From Polynucleobacter sp. 15G-AUS-farblos (lineage in GTDB: Bacteria > Pseudomonadota > Gammaproteobacteria > Burkholderiales > Burkholderiaceae), in contig NZ_JACVOM010000001.1 of NCBI RefSeq assembly GCF_018882445.1, positions 310,001 to 374,000 of the forward strand: a stretch of DNA of 64,000 nt, in the 5' to 3' direction. The notes beneath the pieces are model-generated. The model was not told the origin of the DNA, ran no database searches, and saw only the letters and a list, made by a program, of their open reading frames with translations. This document shows positions 17,717 to 27,549 of this stretch, piece by piece (the first letter of the stretch is position 1; each line of letters starts with the position of its first letter). The translations under genes and the position numbers were made by a program.

Positions 17717-18781
17717 CTACTTAGTATTGTTTGCAAAATCACGTAGCTTCTTATCTGCATTCACCATCTTCATGAACTCATCAGTAATGTATTCATTTGC
17801 TGGTGGAATGGTTTGGATAGCACCAGTTGACTGCATAAATGCCGCAATCGCATTAAACCAACCATCGACTTGTGAAGGGCCTTTCGAGTTATCCATAATT
17901 TTCAACTCTGTAGCCAAATCATAATTAGGACGAGTATCGAACTCTTTCTTCATTGAAGCTTCAGAAATAGTAACGCCGCCCTGCTCATAGAACTTCTTCA
18001 TCATGGCAATAGCTTGTGGCTTATTCGCGTTCATCCATTTCCAAGCGCGCAAGTAAATAGCCAGGAACTTAGCAACGTTCTGTGGATTTTCTTTTGCATA
18101 ATCACCGCGAACAATCAATGCACCAGGAACAAACGCACCGCCATCCTTACCGCTACAAATTACTTTAGCGCCAGCCTTTTCTTCCAGGGTATAGATATTC
18201 GGTGCCCATAAGCCTCCGAAGTCTGCGTTGCCAGATGACATGGCAGAAATGATTTCACCCTGACCCATGTTCTTAATAACAACATCTGTCTTTGATAGAC
18301 CATACTTTTTCAGGCAAGACTGAACTGCATAATCTCCAGTGGAGTTACCAGTTAACACAATGGTCTGTCCTTTTAAGGACTGAGGATTTGCAGCAAAGGC
18401 TTCTGCGGCTTTTGAAGTTGCCAGAAGTGCATTACCTGCAGACTCATCATTACTTAGACCAATAGTCTTGATACCAAATCGAACATAGCCCAATACTGCA
18501 GGGACTGATCCAGTACCACCGACATCCCAAGATTTGGAGGCAGAGGCGGCAATCTGAGGAACGCCTGCTGGGAAAGTACTGAATTCAGGCTTCAAGCCCA
18601 ATTCACTCCACCACCCTCTTTCGGTCGCAACATAGAATGGAAGCGCCCAATACAAAGCAGGCTGATAACTCACCTTAATCTCTGTCAGCGCAGGCTTTGC
18701 TTGCGCCTGAACTTGCCCAATGCTAACTGCTGATAAAACTGTTGCCCCTATGATGCTTGCTAATGTTTTTTTGAATTGCAT
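17717..18781 (-). CDS. ABC transporter periplasmic binding protein (TauA/SsuA-like)
   Basis: 354-residue NMT1/TauA-type binding protein. ATG 18781 is preferred to 18796 because GAAGGAGAG ends a few bases before it. The signal peptide (MQFKKTLASIIGATVLSAVS...) is cleaved near VQAQA. The mature protein begins ALTEIKVSYQPALYWALPFYVA and carries the RGWWSELGLKPEF and DVGGTGSVPAVL segments common to taurine, sulfonate and nitrate binding proteins. With adjacent hpsNOP-like genes, DHPS or a similar C3 sulfonate is the likely ligand (inference). It is the last gene of the importer operon and is followed by a strong terminator. Confidence 0.88.
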   Translation of the reverse strand: MQFKKTLASIIGATVLSAVSIGQVQAQAKPALTEIKVSYQPALYWALPFYVATERGWWSELGLKPEFSTFPAGVPQIAASASKSWDVGGTGSVPAVLGYVRFGIKTIGLSNDESAGNALLATSKAAEAFAANPQSLKGQTIVLTGNSTGDYAVQSCLKKYGLSKTDVVIKNMGQGEIISAMSSGNADFGGLWAPNIYTLEEKAGAKVICSGKDGGAFVPGALIVRGDYAKENPQNVAKFLAIYLRAWKWMNANKPQAIAMMKKFYEQGGVTISEASMKKEFDTRPNYDLATELKIMDNSKGPSQVDGWFNAIAAFMQSTGAIQTIPPANEYITDEFMKMVNADKKLRDFANNTK

Positions 18782-18812
18782 TTTTCTCTCCTTCATACAT
18801 TACAAAAGTGAA

Positions 18813-19610
18813 TCAATGATCAACGCCCAAGTTTTGTTCCCGTAACAACTTCCAAATCTGACTACGCAACTGCACAAACGAACTTAAATCCATTACATCC
18901 TCAATCCGCGAATGAGTATCCCAGCCCTCTTTCTCCCGAATAGGTTTAATTTCAATGACATCCCTAATTAAACCTGGCCTTCTAGACATCACAACTACCC
19001 GATCTGCGAGATATACCGCCTCCTCAACCGCGTGAGTAATAAACAAAACGGTTTTAGGATTCTTGCGAGCTAAACGCACCAATTCTTCCTGCATGACCAC
19101 TCTCGTTTGAGCATCTAGGGCTCCAAAAGGCTCATCCATCAATAGTACCTCTGGCTCAAGTACATAAGCGCGAGCAATAGCAACACGCTGTTGCATACCG
19201 CCTGATAATTGATGGGGATATGCTTGCTCATAGCCTTCAAGACCCATCAAGGAAATTAATCGAGCGGTCTTATCGCGCTTTTCTTCTTTACTCATGCTCA
19301 TGGATTTCAAGCCGAATTCAATATTTTCTTGAACTGTCTTCCATGGAAATAAAGCAAATTGCTGAAATACAACCGCACGATCCGGGCCAGGCCCCTTCAC
19401 CTCTTTACCGCCTACGAGAACTCGTCCTTTGCTAGGCATTTCGAGGCCAGCAACCATGCGCATACAAGTTGTTTTGCCACAGCCAGAGGGTCCGACAATC
19501 GCCACAAACTCCCTGTCTTTAACAGTCAAGTTAATTCCACCAACAGCCAAAAACTCTTTGCCGCCTTGCTTAAAGCTTCGCTCTACGGAATCAAAAACGA
19601 TATCTGCCAT
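18813..19610 (-). CDS. ABC transporter ATPase (TauB/SsuB-like)
   Basis: 265-residue ATP-binding subunit. The Walker A motif is GPSGCGKTT (about residue 40), the Q-loop lies in VFQQFALFPW, the signature is LSGGMQQR, Walker B is VLLMDEPFGALD, and the switch His is in FITHAVEEA. The sequence is of the nitrate/sulfonate/taurine (NitT/TauT) class. It lies three bases after the downstream permease gene in transcription order and before the binding protein, giving a complete importer of two permeases, ATPase and receptor. Confidence 0.92.
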   Translation of the reverse strand: MADIVFDSVERSFKQGGKEFLAVGGINLTVKDREFVAIVGPSGCGKTTCMRMVAGLEMPSKGRVLVGGKEVKGPGPDRAVVFQQFALFPWKTVQENIEFGLKSMSMSKEEKRDKTARLISLMGLEGYEQAYPHQLSGGMQQRVAIARAYVLEPEVLLMDEPFGALDAQTRVVMQEELVRLARKNPKTVLFITHAVEEAVYLADRVVVMSRRPGLIRDVIEIKPIREKEGWDTHSRIEDVMDLSSFVQLRSQIWKLLREQNLGVDH

Positions 19611-19613
19611 AAC

Positions 19614-20402
19614 TCAAATTTCTCTATAGTGAACAGCGAACTTTTCAGCCTGCCTTAAAAGTACATCAATAAGTAAACCAATTAGTCCAATAGCAATCAT
19701 CCCGCTCATGACAATATCGGTCTGAATACTAGCTTGACCTTTTACCATCATGTAACCCACACCACTTGAGGCCACAATTAATTCTGCACCCACTAATGAT
19801 TGCCAACCAAGGCCAGCAGAAATTCTTAAGCCCGCAATGATGGATGGAATCGCCGCCGGAAATAAGACCTCGGTCATCAAACGTAACTTACCTGCCCCCA
19901 ACATCCTGGCGGCCTCAAGATACTTTTTATCCACATGAATAGCGCCTCGATAGGTATTAATTAATACTGGCGGAAATGCGCCCATAAAAATAACTAGTAC
20001 TGGTCCACCGATTCCAGTTCCAAACCAAAGCGCTGCAAATGGAACCCAAGCAATTGGCGCAACAAAGCGAATGCTTTCAAAAAATGGTGTGATGAGCTGA
20101 TTTGCAAATCGAGATAAGGCCATTAAAAGACCTAATGGAATACCAATGACGACTGCCAATAAGAATCCATATAAGAATCGCTGAAAGCTCGAGGCAATAT
20201 GCGCTAATAAGGTGTACCCAGAAAATGGCTCATTGATCAAATGAATAAACTTCAGGAGTACCTCATGCGGCGCAGGCAAAAACTGCTTAGGCACAAAACC
20301 CATCAATACCGAGAGATACCAAAAGCCAACAAAACTAGCAATGCCTAGCCCTGTCCACAATACAAACTCACCTTGGTTTAAACGCTCACGATGCGCCATC
20401 AT
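19614..20402 (-). CDS. ABC transporter permease (TauC/SsuC-like), second copy
   Basis: About 262-residue membrane permease with roughly six helices and the BPD_transp_1 EAA loop KYLEAARMLGAGKLRLMTEVLFP, which contacts the ATPase. The start is ATG 20402 (or 20399), overlapping the stop of the upstream permease as ATGATG with GGAG before it. A TTG at 20411 is less likely. Together with the other permease it forms a heterodimeric channel, unlike classic taurine systems where one permease gene serves both halves. Confidence 0.88.
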   Translation of the reverse strand: MMAHRERLNQGEFVLWTGLGIASFVGFWYLSVLMGFVPKQFLPAPHEVLLKFIHLINEPFSGYTLLAHIASSFQRFLYGFLLAVVIGIPLGLLMALSRFANQLITPFFESIRFVAPIAWVPFAALWFGTGIGGPVLVIFMGAFPPVLINTYRGAIHVDKKYLEAARMLGAGKLRLMTEVLFPAAIPSIIAGLRISAGLGWQSLVGAELIVASSGVGYMMVKGQASIQTDIVMSGMIAIGLIGLLIDVLLRQAEKFAVHYREI

Positions 20403-21160
20403 GCTCTCCAAGGCATTGCATAACGTTCAGCTTTTGCCAGAATTTGCGTCATAAGCCAGCCAGATATGGCAACACTTATCATGCCCACCAAAATCATTGC
20501 AGGATTAATGTCCTGTGCAGCTTGATTGAGGATTGAACCCAAGCCCAAAGTAGCCCCTACCAACTCAGCAGCAACCAGGGTAGTCCACGATGCTTGTAGA
20601 GATAGGCGTAAGCCAGTAAAGATCAATGGCAGCGCGCCCGGTATCAAGACTTCACGGTAGTAGGCAAAGCGGCTGATGCCCAACATAGCAGCAGCTTCAC
20701 GCTGCGGGACTTCGATTGAGCGAACACCAGTAAAGCTATTAATGACTGCCGGCACAAATGCGGCGACGTAAATCACCATCACCTTAGCTGAATTACCTAA
20801 GCCTAACCATACGATTGCCAACGGAATCCATGCCAAAGGTGGGATTGGCCTCAAGGTCAGAAATATGGGGTTCACAAAAGCTTCAATTTTCTTATTGGCC
20901 CCCATCAGAATGCCAAGCAAGATACCCAAAGATGAAGAAACAAGAAACCCTGTAGTTACCAACATCATGCTTTGCAAGACATGTTGATATAACTTGCCAT
21001 TGCCATAACCTTGCATAGCAATAATCTTGAATGAATTCCAAGCTTCAGTGGGCGAAGGGAATCTTGCGCTAGAAATGGCACCGCTCCACTCGGTCAAACC
21101 AAACCAAGCAAGGAGCAATATGGCAAAAAACAAAACAAGAGAAAAAAGTCTGCTAAAAAT
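20399..21160 (-). CDS. ABC transporter permease (TauC/SsuC-like), first copy, probable AUU start
   Basis: Membrane permease with an EAA-type loop (EVPQREAAAMLGISRFAYYREVLIPGALP) and about six helices. The first usual start codon is a TTG at 21133, which has no ribosome site and would cut into the first helix. Upstream in frame, an ATT at 21160 follows AAGGA by seven bases and gives the expected short basic N-terminus FSRLFSLVLFF, so AUU initiation is suggested. It is the first gene of the importer operon, with a LacI-type operator about 30 bp upstream of the ATT. Confidence 0.82.
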   Translation of the reverse strand: MFSRLFSLVLFFAILLLAWFGLTEWSGAISSARFPSPTEAWNSFKIIAMQGYGNGKLYQHVLQSMMLVTTGFLVSSSLGILLGILMGANKKIEAFVNPIFLTLRPIPPLAWIPLAIVWLGLGNSAKVMVIYVAAFVPAVINSFTGVRSIEVPQREAAAMLGISRFAYYREVLIPGALPLIFTGLRLSLQASWTTLVAAELVGATLGLGSILNQAAQDINPAMILVGMISVAISGWLMTQILAKAERYAMPWRA

Positions 21161-21188
21161 TTCTAATTCCTTATAGAATGACAGAAAA

Positions 21189-21202
21189 TGTAAGCGCTTT
21201 CA
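21189..21202. promoter_or_regulatory. LacI-type operator before importer operon
   Basis: TGTAAGCGCTTTCA differs by one base from the perfect palindrome before hpsN. It lies between the divergent importer and LacI genes, and a -10-like TATTAT on the minus strand abuts it (21202-21207). A repressor bound here would control importer transcription and possibly its own gene. Confidence 0.8.
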
Positions 21203-21269
21203 TAATAGCCTTAATTTAACAGCAATATAAATTCTGTCCATAAGATTGGATTAGTACTTACCCCAACTG

Positions 21270-22301
21270 ATGATGAAAAAAAATACCGGCGCAGTCACCA
21301 TTGATCATGTTGCAGCTGCAGCAAAAGTTTCTACTGCGACCGTATCGCGTGCTTTAAATCGTCCGGACACAGTCAGTACTGCGCTAAAAGAAAAAATTAA
21401 TGACGTCATCAAAAAATTAGGTTATATCCCCAATGCTGGAGCACGATCACTCATGCTCAAGCGTTCAGGAACAATTGGCGCCATCGTGCCAACGCTGGAT
21501 AACGCCATCTTTGCACAGGGTCTTGCTGAATTTCAGAAACAACTTAATCAAGCTGGTTACCAATTATTAGTTGCCAGCACTAACTATGACCCTGTAATAG
21601 AAACAAACCAAATTAATAATCTACTAGCAAGAGGAGTTGAAGGTATCGCCCTCTTTGGAACTAGCCAGGAGAGGGAGGCTCTCAAACTCCTAAAAACTCG
21701 AAGTATTCCTTACATCCATGTGGGTTCGCTCAATACCCCCTATAGCGGCTATGCTTCTGGCTTTGATAATCGAGAAGCCATTAAGTTAGGCGTGCAACAT
21801 CTACTTGAAAAAGGTCACAAACATTTTGGCATTCTGACAGGCATTACTAACAACAACGATCGCGCCACAGACCGTGTGGCAGGCGCTCTAGAGCTATTAG
21901 CTGAGAAAAAAATTCACCTCAAACCTGAAGTCATTGTGGAATGCCATTACGAACTTCATGAAGCAAGACTGGGCTTAAAAAAGTTACTAATTTCCAATCC
22001 AAAAATAACAGCGATTATTTGTGGGCAGGACGTTTTAGCGCTTGGGGCCCTTTTAGAAGCACAAAACCAAGGAATGAAAATTCCTCGAGATCTTTCCATT
22101 GTGGGGTTCGATGATCTTGAAATATCAAGACATCTTCTGCCCAGCTTGACTACGATTCATATCGATGCGATTGGTATGTGGGCTCAAGCAGCAAACCATC
22201 TCATCTCTCAAATCAACGGAGTAGAAAATTTACCCAAGAAAATTAAAGCGAATGTGAATTTAGTGATTCGCGAATCAAGTACTACAGCACCAAAGCGCTA
22301 A
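21270..22301 (+). CDS. LacI family transcriptional repressor
   Basis: 343 residues. The N-terminal LacI helix-turn-helix is VTIDHVAAAAKVSTATVSRALN (residues about 9-30) followed by the hinge region, where GYIPNAGARSLMLKRS precedes the periplasmic-binding-like effector domain (TIGAIVPTLDNAIFAQGL). The C-terminal half includes ITAIICGQDVLALG and LSIVGFDDLEISRHLLPSLTTI. It is divergent from the importer operon, and two LacI-type palindromes in front of the importer and hpsN mark a small local regulon. The effector is probably DHPS or an early product such as sulfolactate; this is inferred. Confidence 0.9.
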   Translation: MMKKNTGAVTIDHVAAAAKVSTATVSRALNRPDTVSTALKEKINDVIKKLGYIPNAGARSLMLKRSGTIGAIVPTLDNAIFAQGLAEFQKQLNQAGYQLLVASTNYDPVIETNQINNLLARGVEGIALFGTSQEREALKLLKTRSIPYIHVGSLNTPYSGYASGFDNREAIKLGVQHLLEKGHKHFGILTGITNNNDRATDRVAGALELLAEKKIHLKPEVIVECHYELHEARLGLKKLLISNPKITAIICGQDVLALGALLEAQNQGMKIPRDLSIVGFDDLEISRHLLPSLTTIHIDAIGMWAQAANHLISQINGVENLPKKIKANVNLVIRESSTTAPKR

Positions 22302-22326
22302 ATGTCTTTGGTATTAGTCTTTTTTT
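22289..22326 (+). terminator. Possible terminator after lacI-type gene
   Basis: ACCAAAG (22289-22295) pairs with CTTTGGT (22306-22312) across a 10-base loop that contains the stop codon, and a run of seven T follows at 22320-22326. The stem is short, so this is a moderate call. It reaches into the end of the convergent cupin gene. Confidence 0.45.
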
Positions 22327-22739
22327 ATTGCCAAGGGCAAATCTTTTGCAGTTGCATAAAAAACGATCAACTCTGTTGGGACTGATCCACGGTTAATTCC
22401 GTGATGCCACTTTCCAACCATCTCAATAATCGCCTCACCCTTGCGGAACGTGCGCTCACCACCACCCTCTTTCATAACGGTTATCTCGCCGTCAATGACA
22501 TATGCCGCGTTAATCGAGGGGTGTTGATGAATCGGCAAAGCAGTTTGCGGGGGAACGCTGTATAGCATTAAAGCAATTTCAGGGGCATCACTGTGATACG
22601 GGGGTAACTTGCTTCCAGACCAATCATCCGCGCTTCGAATGACTAATTCAGTAGTGATGCCAGGATGAGCACCATCAGCGTAGGCAATGCTGAGGACTGA
22701 AAAGAGAATTGCGAATAAAGAGATCTGGATTTTGATCAA
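22314..22739 (-). CDS. Secreted cupin domain protein
   Basis: 141-residue single-domain cupin with an N-terminal signal peptide (MIKIQISLFAILFSVLSIAYA, cleaved near AYA before DGAHPG). The two cupin motifs are seen as ALPIHQHPSINAAYVIDGEI (His metal ligands) and GEAIIEMVGKWHHGINRG. A metal-binding periplasmic role is likely; the substrate is unknown. The gene starts 18 bp after fdx on the same strand and could be read through from the isc operon, but nothing in the sequence ties it to Fe-S assembly. Confidence 0.75.
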   Translation of the reverse strand: MIKIQISLFAILFSVLSIAYADGAHPGITTELVIRSADDWSGSKLPPYHSDAPEIALMLYSVPPQTALPIHQHPSINAAYVIDGEITVMKEGGGERTFRKGEAIIEMVGKWHHGINRGSVPTELIVFYATAKDLPLAIKKD

Positions 22740-22757
22740 TTCACAGCCTCTTTGTCT

Positions 22758-23096
22758 TTAGTGGTTTTCTTTAGCGTGATTAATGGAATACTTGGGAATC
22801 TCGATGACCAAATCTTCACGGGCAACAATCGCTTGGCAAGATAAACGAGACTGAGGATTCAGCCCCCAAGCACGATCAAGCATGTCTTCTTCATTTTCGT
22901 CTGGAGGATTCAGGCTTTGATAACCCTCTTTAACAATCACATGACAGGTAGTGCATGCACAGACCATATCGCAGGCATGTTCAATGGGAATGTCATTCTC
23001 CAGCAACGCTTCGCAGATAGAGGTGCCGGGCAATACCTCAACTACCGCACCCTCTGGGCAATACTCACTATGAGGTAGAACAACTATTTGCGTCAT
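22758..23096 (-). CDS. fdx: ISC system [2Fe-2S] ferredoxin
   Basis: 112-residue adrenodoxin-type ferredoxin that supplies electrons for Fe-S cluster assembly. The start is ATG 23096 (MTQIVVLPHSEYCPEG), not the TTG two codons earlier. Cluster ligands are in CDMVCACTTC and LSCQAIVA, and HVIVKEGYQSLNPPDENEEDML is typical of the isc ferredoxin. It is the last isc gene; no iscX follows. Confidence 0.95.
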   Translation of the reverse strand: MTQIVVLPHSEYCPEGAVVEVLPGTSICEALLENDIPIEHACDMVCACTTCHVIVKEGYQSLNPPDENEEDMLDRAWGLNPQSRLSCQAIVAREDLVIEIPKYSINHAKENH

Positions 23097-23115
23097 GATC
23101 AATTTCTATAGATAG

Positions 23116-24981
23116 TTAAATTTCAGCGACATTCTTACCAGAAAGCGCTTTTTGGATGCTGGCATTCATTCGCATTTGTGCGAAATCATCTGTTGCCTTA
23201 GCGGCATGATCAACAGCCCTACGCACTACTGCGCTGTCTGTTTCTTCATTCAAAATCTTTTGTAAGGTAGCCATCTCTTGATCAATGACAAACTGCTCTT
23301 CTTTAGAAAGTAAGCCTCTGTCGCTATCTAATGCCGTTTGGACAGCATCTAATAATCTCTGAGCATTGACTTGCTCTTCCCTCAATGAGCGAGCTAGAAG
23401 GTCTTCTTTGGCCGATGAAAAACCATCTTGCAACATTCTGGTAATTTCAGCATCAGTCAAGCCGTAAGAAGGCTTAATATCGATCGAGGCTTTTATTCCA
23501 GATCCCTGCTCAGTGGCGCTAACTGAAAGCAATCCATCTGCATCCACTTGGAAAGTAACTCGTATACGAGCAGCGCCAGCCGCCATGGGCGGTATACCGC
23601 GTAATTCAAACTTACCTAAGGAGCGGCAATCCTGTGCCAGCTCACGCTCACCCTGCACCACCTGAATTGCAAGGGCAGTTTGACCATCTTTAAAGGTTGT
23701 AAAGTCTTGCGCCCTTGCGACCGGAATAGGCGTGTTGCGAGGAATAATTTTTTCAACTAATCCACCCATGGTTTCAATACCAAGAGAAAGTGGGATCACA
23801 TCTAACAATAACCACTCATCATCCTTGCTTTGATTACCAGCGAGTAAATCTGCTTGCATTGCAGCACCAAGAGCAACGACTTGATCTGGGTTGAGATTGT
23901 TTAATGGCTGCGTTCCAAATAACTCACCAACTGCACGCTGCACATTCGGCATGCGAGTTGAGCCACCAACCATCACAACACCTTTTACGTCTTCAGCTTT
24001 TAGGCCCGCATCACGCAATGCCTTTTTACAGGCAACCAAAGTCTTAGTAAGTAGGTTTTGCGTCATTTCAAAGAATTGAGCCTGACTAATGCCCACATTC
24101 ACTAACGTCCCGTCAGCCAATGTCACGTGCACACGCGCCAAAGGGTTGTAGCTCAATTGCTCTTTAGCATGCTTACAAGCTTGTAGGAGGGTGCGATGAT
24201 CATGAATCGATAGCGGCGGAAGCTTAGCCTGCTCAATCACCCAGCAATACAGGCGATGATCAAAGTCATCCCCACCCAAAGCAGAATCTCCGCCGGTGGA
24301 AAGTACTTCAAAGACGCCCTTACTCATCCGTAATATGGAAATATCGAAGGTGCCACCACCCAAATCATAGACGGCATACACGCCTTCGGTGGCATTATCT
24401 AATCCATATGCAATTGCAGCGGCAGTTGGCTCATTCAATAAGCGCAACACCTCAATCCCTGCTAACTTTGCAGCATCTTTAGTGGCTTGACGTTGTGCAT
24501 CATCAAAATAGGCTGGTACTGTAATCACAGCGCCCACAATGTCATCCGAAACTGAATCTTCTGCAAGCTGTCGCAAGCGCGCCAAAATTTCTGCAGAAAC
24601 TTCAATTGGGCTTTTATCACCAGCAACGGTTCTCAATTTGAGCATACCTGGCTGATCAACAAAATCATAAGGAGCGCTCTCGAGATGTTCCACATCTACT
24701 AAACCGCGCCCCATAAAACGCTTTACAGAAACAATCGTATTTTTAGGATCTAGAACCACACTCTCAAGAGCCTCAAATCCTGCCTGGGTTCGTCCATTAG
24801 GCAAATAACGCACCACTGAAGGAAGCAATTCTCTACCTTGCGCATCTGGTAAAACCTTTGGGAGTGCATCGCGGACGATGGCCACCAAAGAGTTGGTGGT
24901 ACCCAAATCAATCCCGACAGCAATTCGCCGTTGATGCGGCGCTAGGGACTTTCCAGGTTCTGAGATTTGTAATAAGGCCAT
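23116..24981 (-). CDS. hscA: Fe-S cluster assembly chaperone HscA
   Basis: 621-residue Hsp70-family chaperone specialised for IscU. The ATPase domain starts [14 protein letters not shown] and contains [14 protein letters not shown] and [13 protein letters not shown]. The peptide-binding and lid domains follow from about residue 400. The length matches HscA (about 620) rather than DnaK (about 640), and its location between hscB and fdx confirms the assignment. It releases the nascent cluster from IscU with HscB as co-chaperone. Confidence 0.97.
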   Translation of the reverse strand: MALLQISEPGKSLAPHQRRIAVGIDLGTTNSLVAIVRDALPKVLPDAQGRELLPSVVRYLPNGRTQAGFEALESVVLDPKNTIVSVKRFMGRGLVDVEHLESAPYDFVDQPGMLKLRTVAGDKSPIEVSAEILARLRQLAEDSVSDDIVGAVITVPAYFDDAQRQATKDAAKLAGIEVLRLLNEPTAAAIAYGLDNATEGVYAVYDLGGGTFDISILRMSKGVFEVLSTGGDSALGGDDFDHRLYCWVIEQAKLPPLSIHDHRTLLQACKHAKEQLSYNPLARVHVTLADGTLVNVGISQAQFFEMTQNLLTKTLVACKKALRDAGLKAEDVKGVVMVGGSTRMPNVQRAVGELFGTQPLNNLNPDQVVALGAAMQADLLAGNQSKDDEWLLLDVIPLSLGIETMGGLVEKIIPRNTPIPVARAQDFTTFKDGQTALAIQVVQGERELAQDCRSLGKFELRGIPPMAAGAARIRVTFQVDADGLLSVSATEQGSGIKASIDIKPSYGLTDAEITRMLQDGFSSAKEDLLARSLREEQVNAQRLLDAVQTALDSDRGLLSKEEQFVIDQEMATLQKILNEETDSAVVRRAVDHAAKATDDFAQMRMNASIQKALSGKNVAEI

Positions 24982-24999
24982 AAGAAATAGAGTGTAAGG

Positions 25000-25533
25000 C
25001 TAGACTAAAGTGGCAATGGCATCATCAAGCTCAATAGCGAACTTATCAATAAATAATAGGCCTCGGAGTAATTCAGCTGCCCGCACATAATTATGAGCCT
25101 GATCAAGCGCTTGCTTAATCTCTAGCAAAGTATCTTGCTTAGAGCTCTCCACCTCCTCCATCAGCGCCTCAAGCGCTGCCAGGTCTTCTGCCTGCTCATC
25201 TAAATTTTCTCGCCACTCCATTTGCTTCATCAAAAAAGCAGCAGGCATGGCGGTATTTGTTTCTAATTTCGCATCAACGCCATGTAACTGGCACAGATAT
25301 AAACCCCGTTGAATAGGATTCTTAAGTGTTTGATAGGCAGTATTAGCCAAGGTAGCCATTTGCATAGCGATGCGCTGCTCAGACTCACTTCCACGGGCAT
25401 GGCGATCTGGATGGACTTCTTTTTGAACGGCTAAATATGCCTGATCTAAAGCAGGCAAGTCGAGGTTGAATTGCTGATCTAGGCCAAAGAAACGAAAGTA
25501 ATCGTCAGACGCGGAAGGATTCGCCACAACCAC
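25000..25533 (-). CDS. hscB: Fe-S cluster co-chaperone HscB
   Basis: 177-residue J-domain protein. The N-terminal J domain has the HPD triad in [13 protein letters not shown], and the C-terminal helical domain that binds IscU contains [20 protein letters not shown]. It probably starts at GTG 25533 (an alternative GTG is at 25527), overlapping the end of iscA by about 29 bp. No ATG is available near the N-terminus. It delivers IscU to HscA. Confidence 0.95.
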   Translation of the reverse strand: MVVANPSASDDYFRFFGLDQQFNLDLPALDQAYLAVQKEVHPDRHARGSESEQRIAMQMATLANTAYQTLKNPIQRGLYLCQLHGVDAKLETNTAMPAAFLMKQMEWRENLDEQAEDLAALEALMEEVESSKQDTLLEIKQALDQAHNYVRAAELLRGLLFIDKFAIELDDAIATLV

Positions 25534-25828
25534 ACTCGTCTTTTACGTTTGGATTTTGAAACTTAAATCCTTCATTCAAACCCTCACGTACAAAGTCTAA
25601 TTCTGTACCATCTAAGTAGGCCAAGCTCTTTGGATCAACAAATACTTTTATACCGTTTGATTCAAACATCGTGTCTTCTGGGGCGGCCTCGTCTACGTAC
25701 TCCAATTGATAAGCCAAGCCAGAACAACCCGTTGTACGAACACCCAAGCGCAGACCACATCCCTTACCGCGCTTTTCTAAATTGCGGTTAACGTGAGCTG
25801 CTGCTTTTTCGGTTAGGGTAATTGCCAT
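25505..25828 (-). CDS. iscA: Iron-sulfur cluster assembly protein IscA
   Basis: 107-residue A-type carrier with the three conserved cysteines in TTGCSGLAY (residue 35) and the C-terminal CGCGESF. It accepts or donates Fe-S clusters or iron after IscU. It lies 16 bp after iscU in the isc operon and overlaps hscB. Confidence 0.96.
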   Translation of the reverse strand: MAITLTEKAAAHVNRNLEKRGKGCGLRLGVRTTGCSGLAYQLEYVDEAAPEDTMFESNGIKVFVDPKSLAYLDGTELDFVREGLNEGFKFQNPNVKDECGCGESFRV

Positions 25829-25844
25829 AGTCTTTTGTATCCGT

Positions 25845-26231
25845 TTATTTAACTGGATGCTTTTCTTTATAGTCAGCGACGGCAGCTTTAATGGCGTCTT
25901 CAGCCAAAATAGAGCAATGGATTTTTACTGGTGGTAGAGCCAATTCTTCGGCAATTAAAGAATTCTTAATTTCCAATGCTTGATCTAAGGTTTTTCCTTT
26001 AACCCACTCAGTTACCAAGGACGATGATGCGATCGCTGAACCACAACCATAAGTCTTGAACTTGGCATCCTCAATAACGCCTTGATCATTTACGCGAATT
26101 TGGAGTTTCATTACATCACCGCAAGCAGGTGCACCAACCATACCAGTACCTACGCTGTCATCGCCCTTTTCAAAAGAGCCAACATTGCGTGGATTTTCGT
26201 AGTGATCGATTACTTTTTCGCTATAAGCCAT
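25845..26231 (-). CDS. iscU: Iron-sulfur cluster scaffold IscU
   Basis: 128-residue scaffold protein. The three cluster cysteines are in [24 protein letters not shown] and [11 protein letters not shown], and LPPVKIHC is the HscA recognition motif. A cluster is assembled here from IscS-derived sulfur and then passed on by HscA/HscB. Confidence 0.97.
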   Translation of the reverse strand: MAYSEKVIDHYENPRNVGSFEKGDDSVGTGMVGAPACGDVMKLQIRVNDQGVIEDAKFKTYGCGSAIASSSLVTEWVKGKTLDQALEIKNSLIAEELALPPVKIHCSILAEDAIKAAVADYKEKHPVK

Positions 26232-26259
26232 AGTAGTTCCTTGTTATTGCTTCAATTAT

Positions 26260-27519
26260 TTAGTGCGCTGCCCATTGAATCGTGCTCAGATCGATTCCAT
26301 CTTTATACATTTCCCACAGTGGCGATAACTCACGCAACTTAGCAATTTTTTCCTTCACCAACTTAATGGTGAAATCGACTTCTTGCTCAGTAGTAAAGCG
26401 TCCTAATGTAAAGCGGATAGAGCTATGCGCTAACTCATCATTGCGACCAAGCGCACGCAATACATAAGATGGCTCAAGAGAAGCGGAAGTACAAGCAGAG
26501 CCAGATGAGATTGCCAAGTCTTTAAGCGCCATCAACATTGATTCACCTTCAACATAGTTAAAGCTAATGTTGAGGTTATGCGGTACGCGGTCATCCATGT
26601 CGCCATTGACATACACTTCTTCAATATCTTTCAATCCAGCAAGTAAGCGATCTCGCAATGCGCGGATACGTTTGTTTTCATCGACCATCTCAATACGGGC
26701 AATACGAAAGGCCTCGCCCATTCCAACGATTTGGTGCACAGCCAAGGTGCCAGAGCGCATACCGCGCTCATGACCACCACCATGAATCTGCGCTTCAATA
26801 CGAATACGTGGCTTACGACGCACAAACAAGGCACCAATTCCCTTTGGGCCATAAGTTTTGTGAGCAGAGAAACTCATCAGATCCACTTTGATCTTTTCTA
26901 AGTCAATTTCAACCTTACCGGTTGCTTGCGCTGCATCCACATGAAAAATCACGCCACGTGAACGGCATAAGTCACCAATTTTAGGAATATCTTGTACAAC
27001 GCCAATTTCATTATTAACATACATCACTGAAGCCAAAATGGTTCCTGGTTTCATCGCCGCATCCAGCTGCGCATAGTCAATTAAACCGTTTGGCAAAACA
27101 TCTAAATAAGTCACCTCGTAACCTTCGCGCTCTAATTCGCGACAAGTATCTAAGGTTGCCTTGTGTTCAGTCTTCACGGTAATGATGTGATTACCGCGAT
27201 CTTTATAAAAATGGGCTGCACCCTTAAGTGCCAAGTTAATGCTCTCTGTTGCACCACTTGTGAAGATAATCTCTCGGGGATCAGCGTGAACTAATTGAGC
27301 TACTTCAGAACGCGCCCACTCAACTGCTTCTTCGGCAGCCCATCCATAAGCATGACTACGTGATGCTGCGTTACCAAATTGCTCACGCAAGTAAGGCAAC
27401 ATCTTGTCAACCACCTTAGGATCAATCGGCGTCGTCGCTGAGTAGTCCATGTACACCGGGAAGTGCTCAGGACTAAACATCGGAACCGGTTGCTGGGGAA
27501 GGTCTTGTGGTGCGTTCAT
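26260..27519 (-). CDS. iscS: Cysteine desulfurase IscS
   Basis: 419-residue PLP enzyme that takes sulfur from cysteine. The PLP lysine is in [15 protein letters not shown], and the mobile persulfide cysteine is in [19 protein letters not shown]. The N-terminus [16 protein letters not shown] is typical, preceded by a short nonconserved extension of about 20 residues. It is second in the isc operon, 30 bp after iscR. The two neighbouring Cys residues in the active loop belong to the group I IscS form. Confidence 0.96.
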   Translation of the reverse strand: MNAPQDLPQQPVPMFSPEHFPVYMDYSATTPIDPKVVDKMLPYLREQFGNAASRSHAYGWAAEEAVEWARSEVAQLVHADPREIIFTSGATESINLALKGAAHFYKDRGNHIITVKTEHKATLDTCRELEREGYEVTYLDVLPNGLIDYAQLDAAMKPGTILASVMYVNNEIGVVQDIPKIGDLCRSRGVIFHVDAAQATGKVEIDLEKIKVDLMSFSAHKTYGPKGIGALFVRRKPRIRIEAQIHGGGHERGMRSGTLAVHQIVGMGEAFRIARIEMVDENKRIRALRDRLLAGLKDIEEVYVNGDMDDRVPHNLNISFNYVEGESMLMALKDLAISSGSACTSASLEPSYVLRALGRNDELAHSSIRFTLGRFTTEQEVDFTIKLVKEKIAKLRELSPLWEMYKDGIDLSTIQWAAH

Positions 27520-27549
27520 AATTAACTTATAGGTTGAGGCGACACAGAA

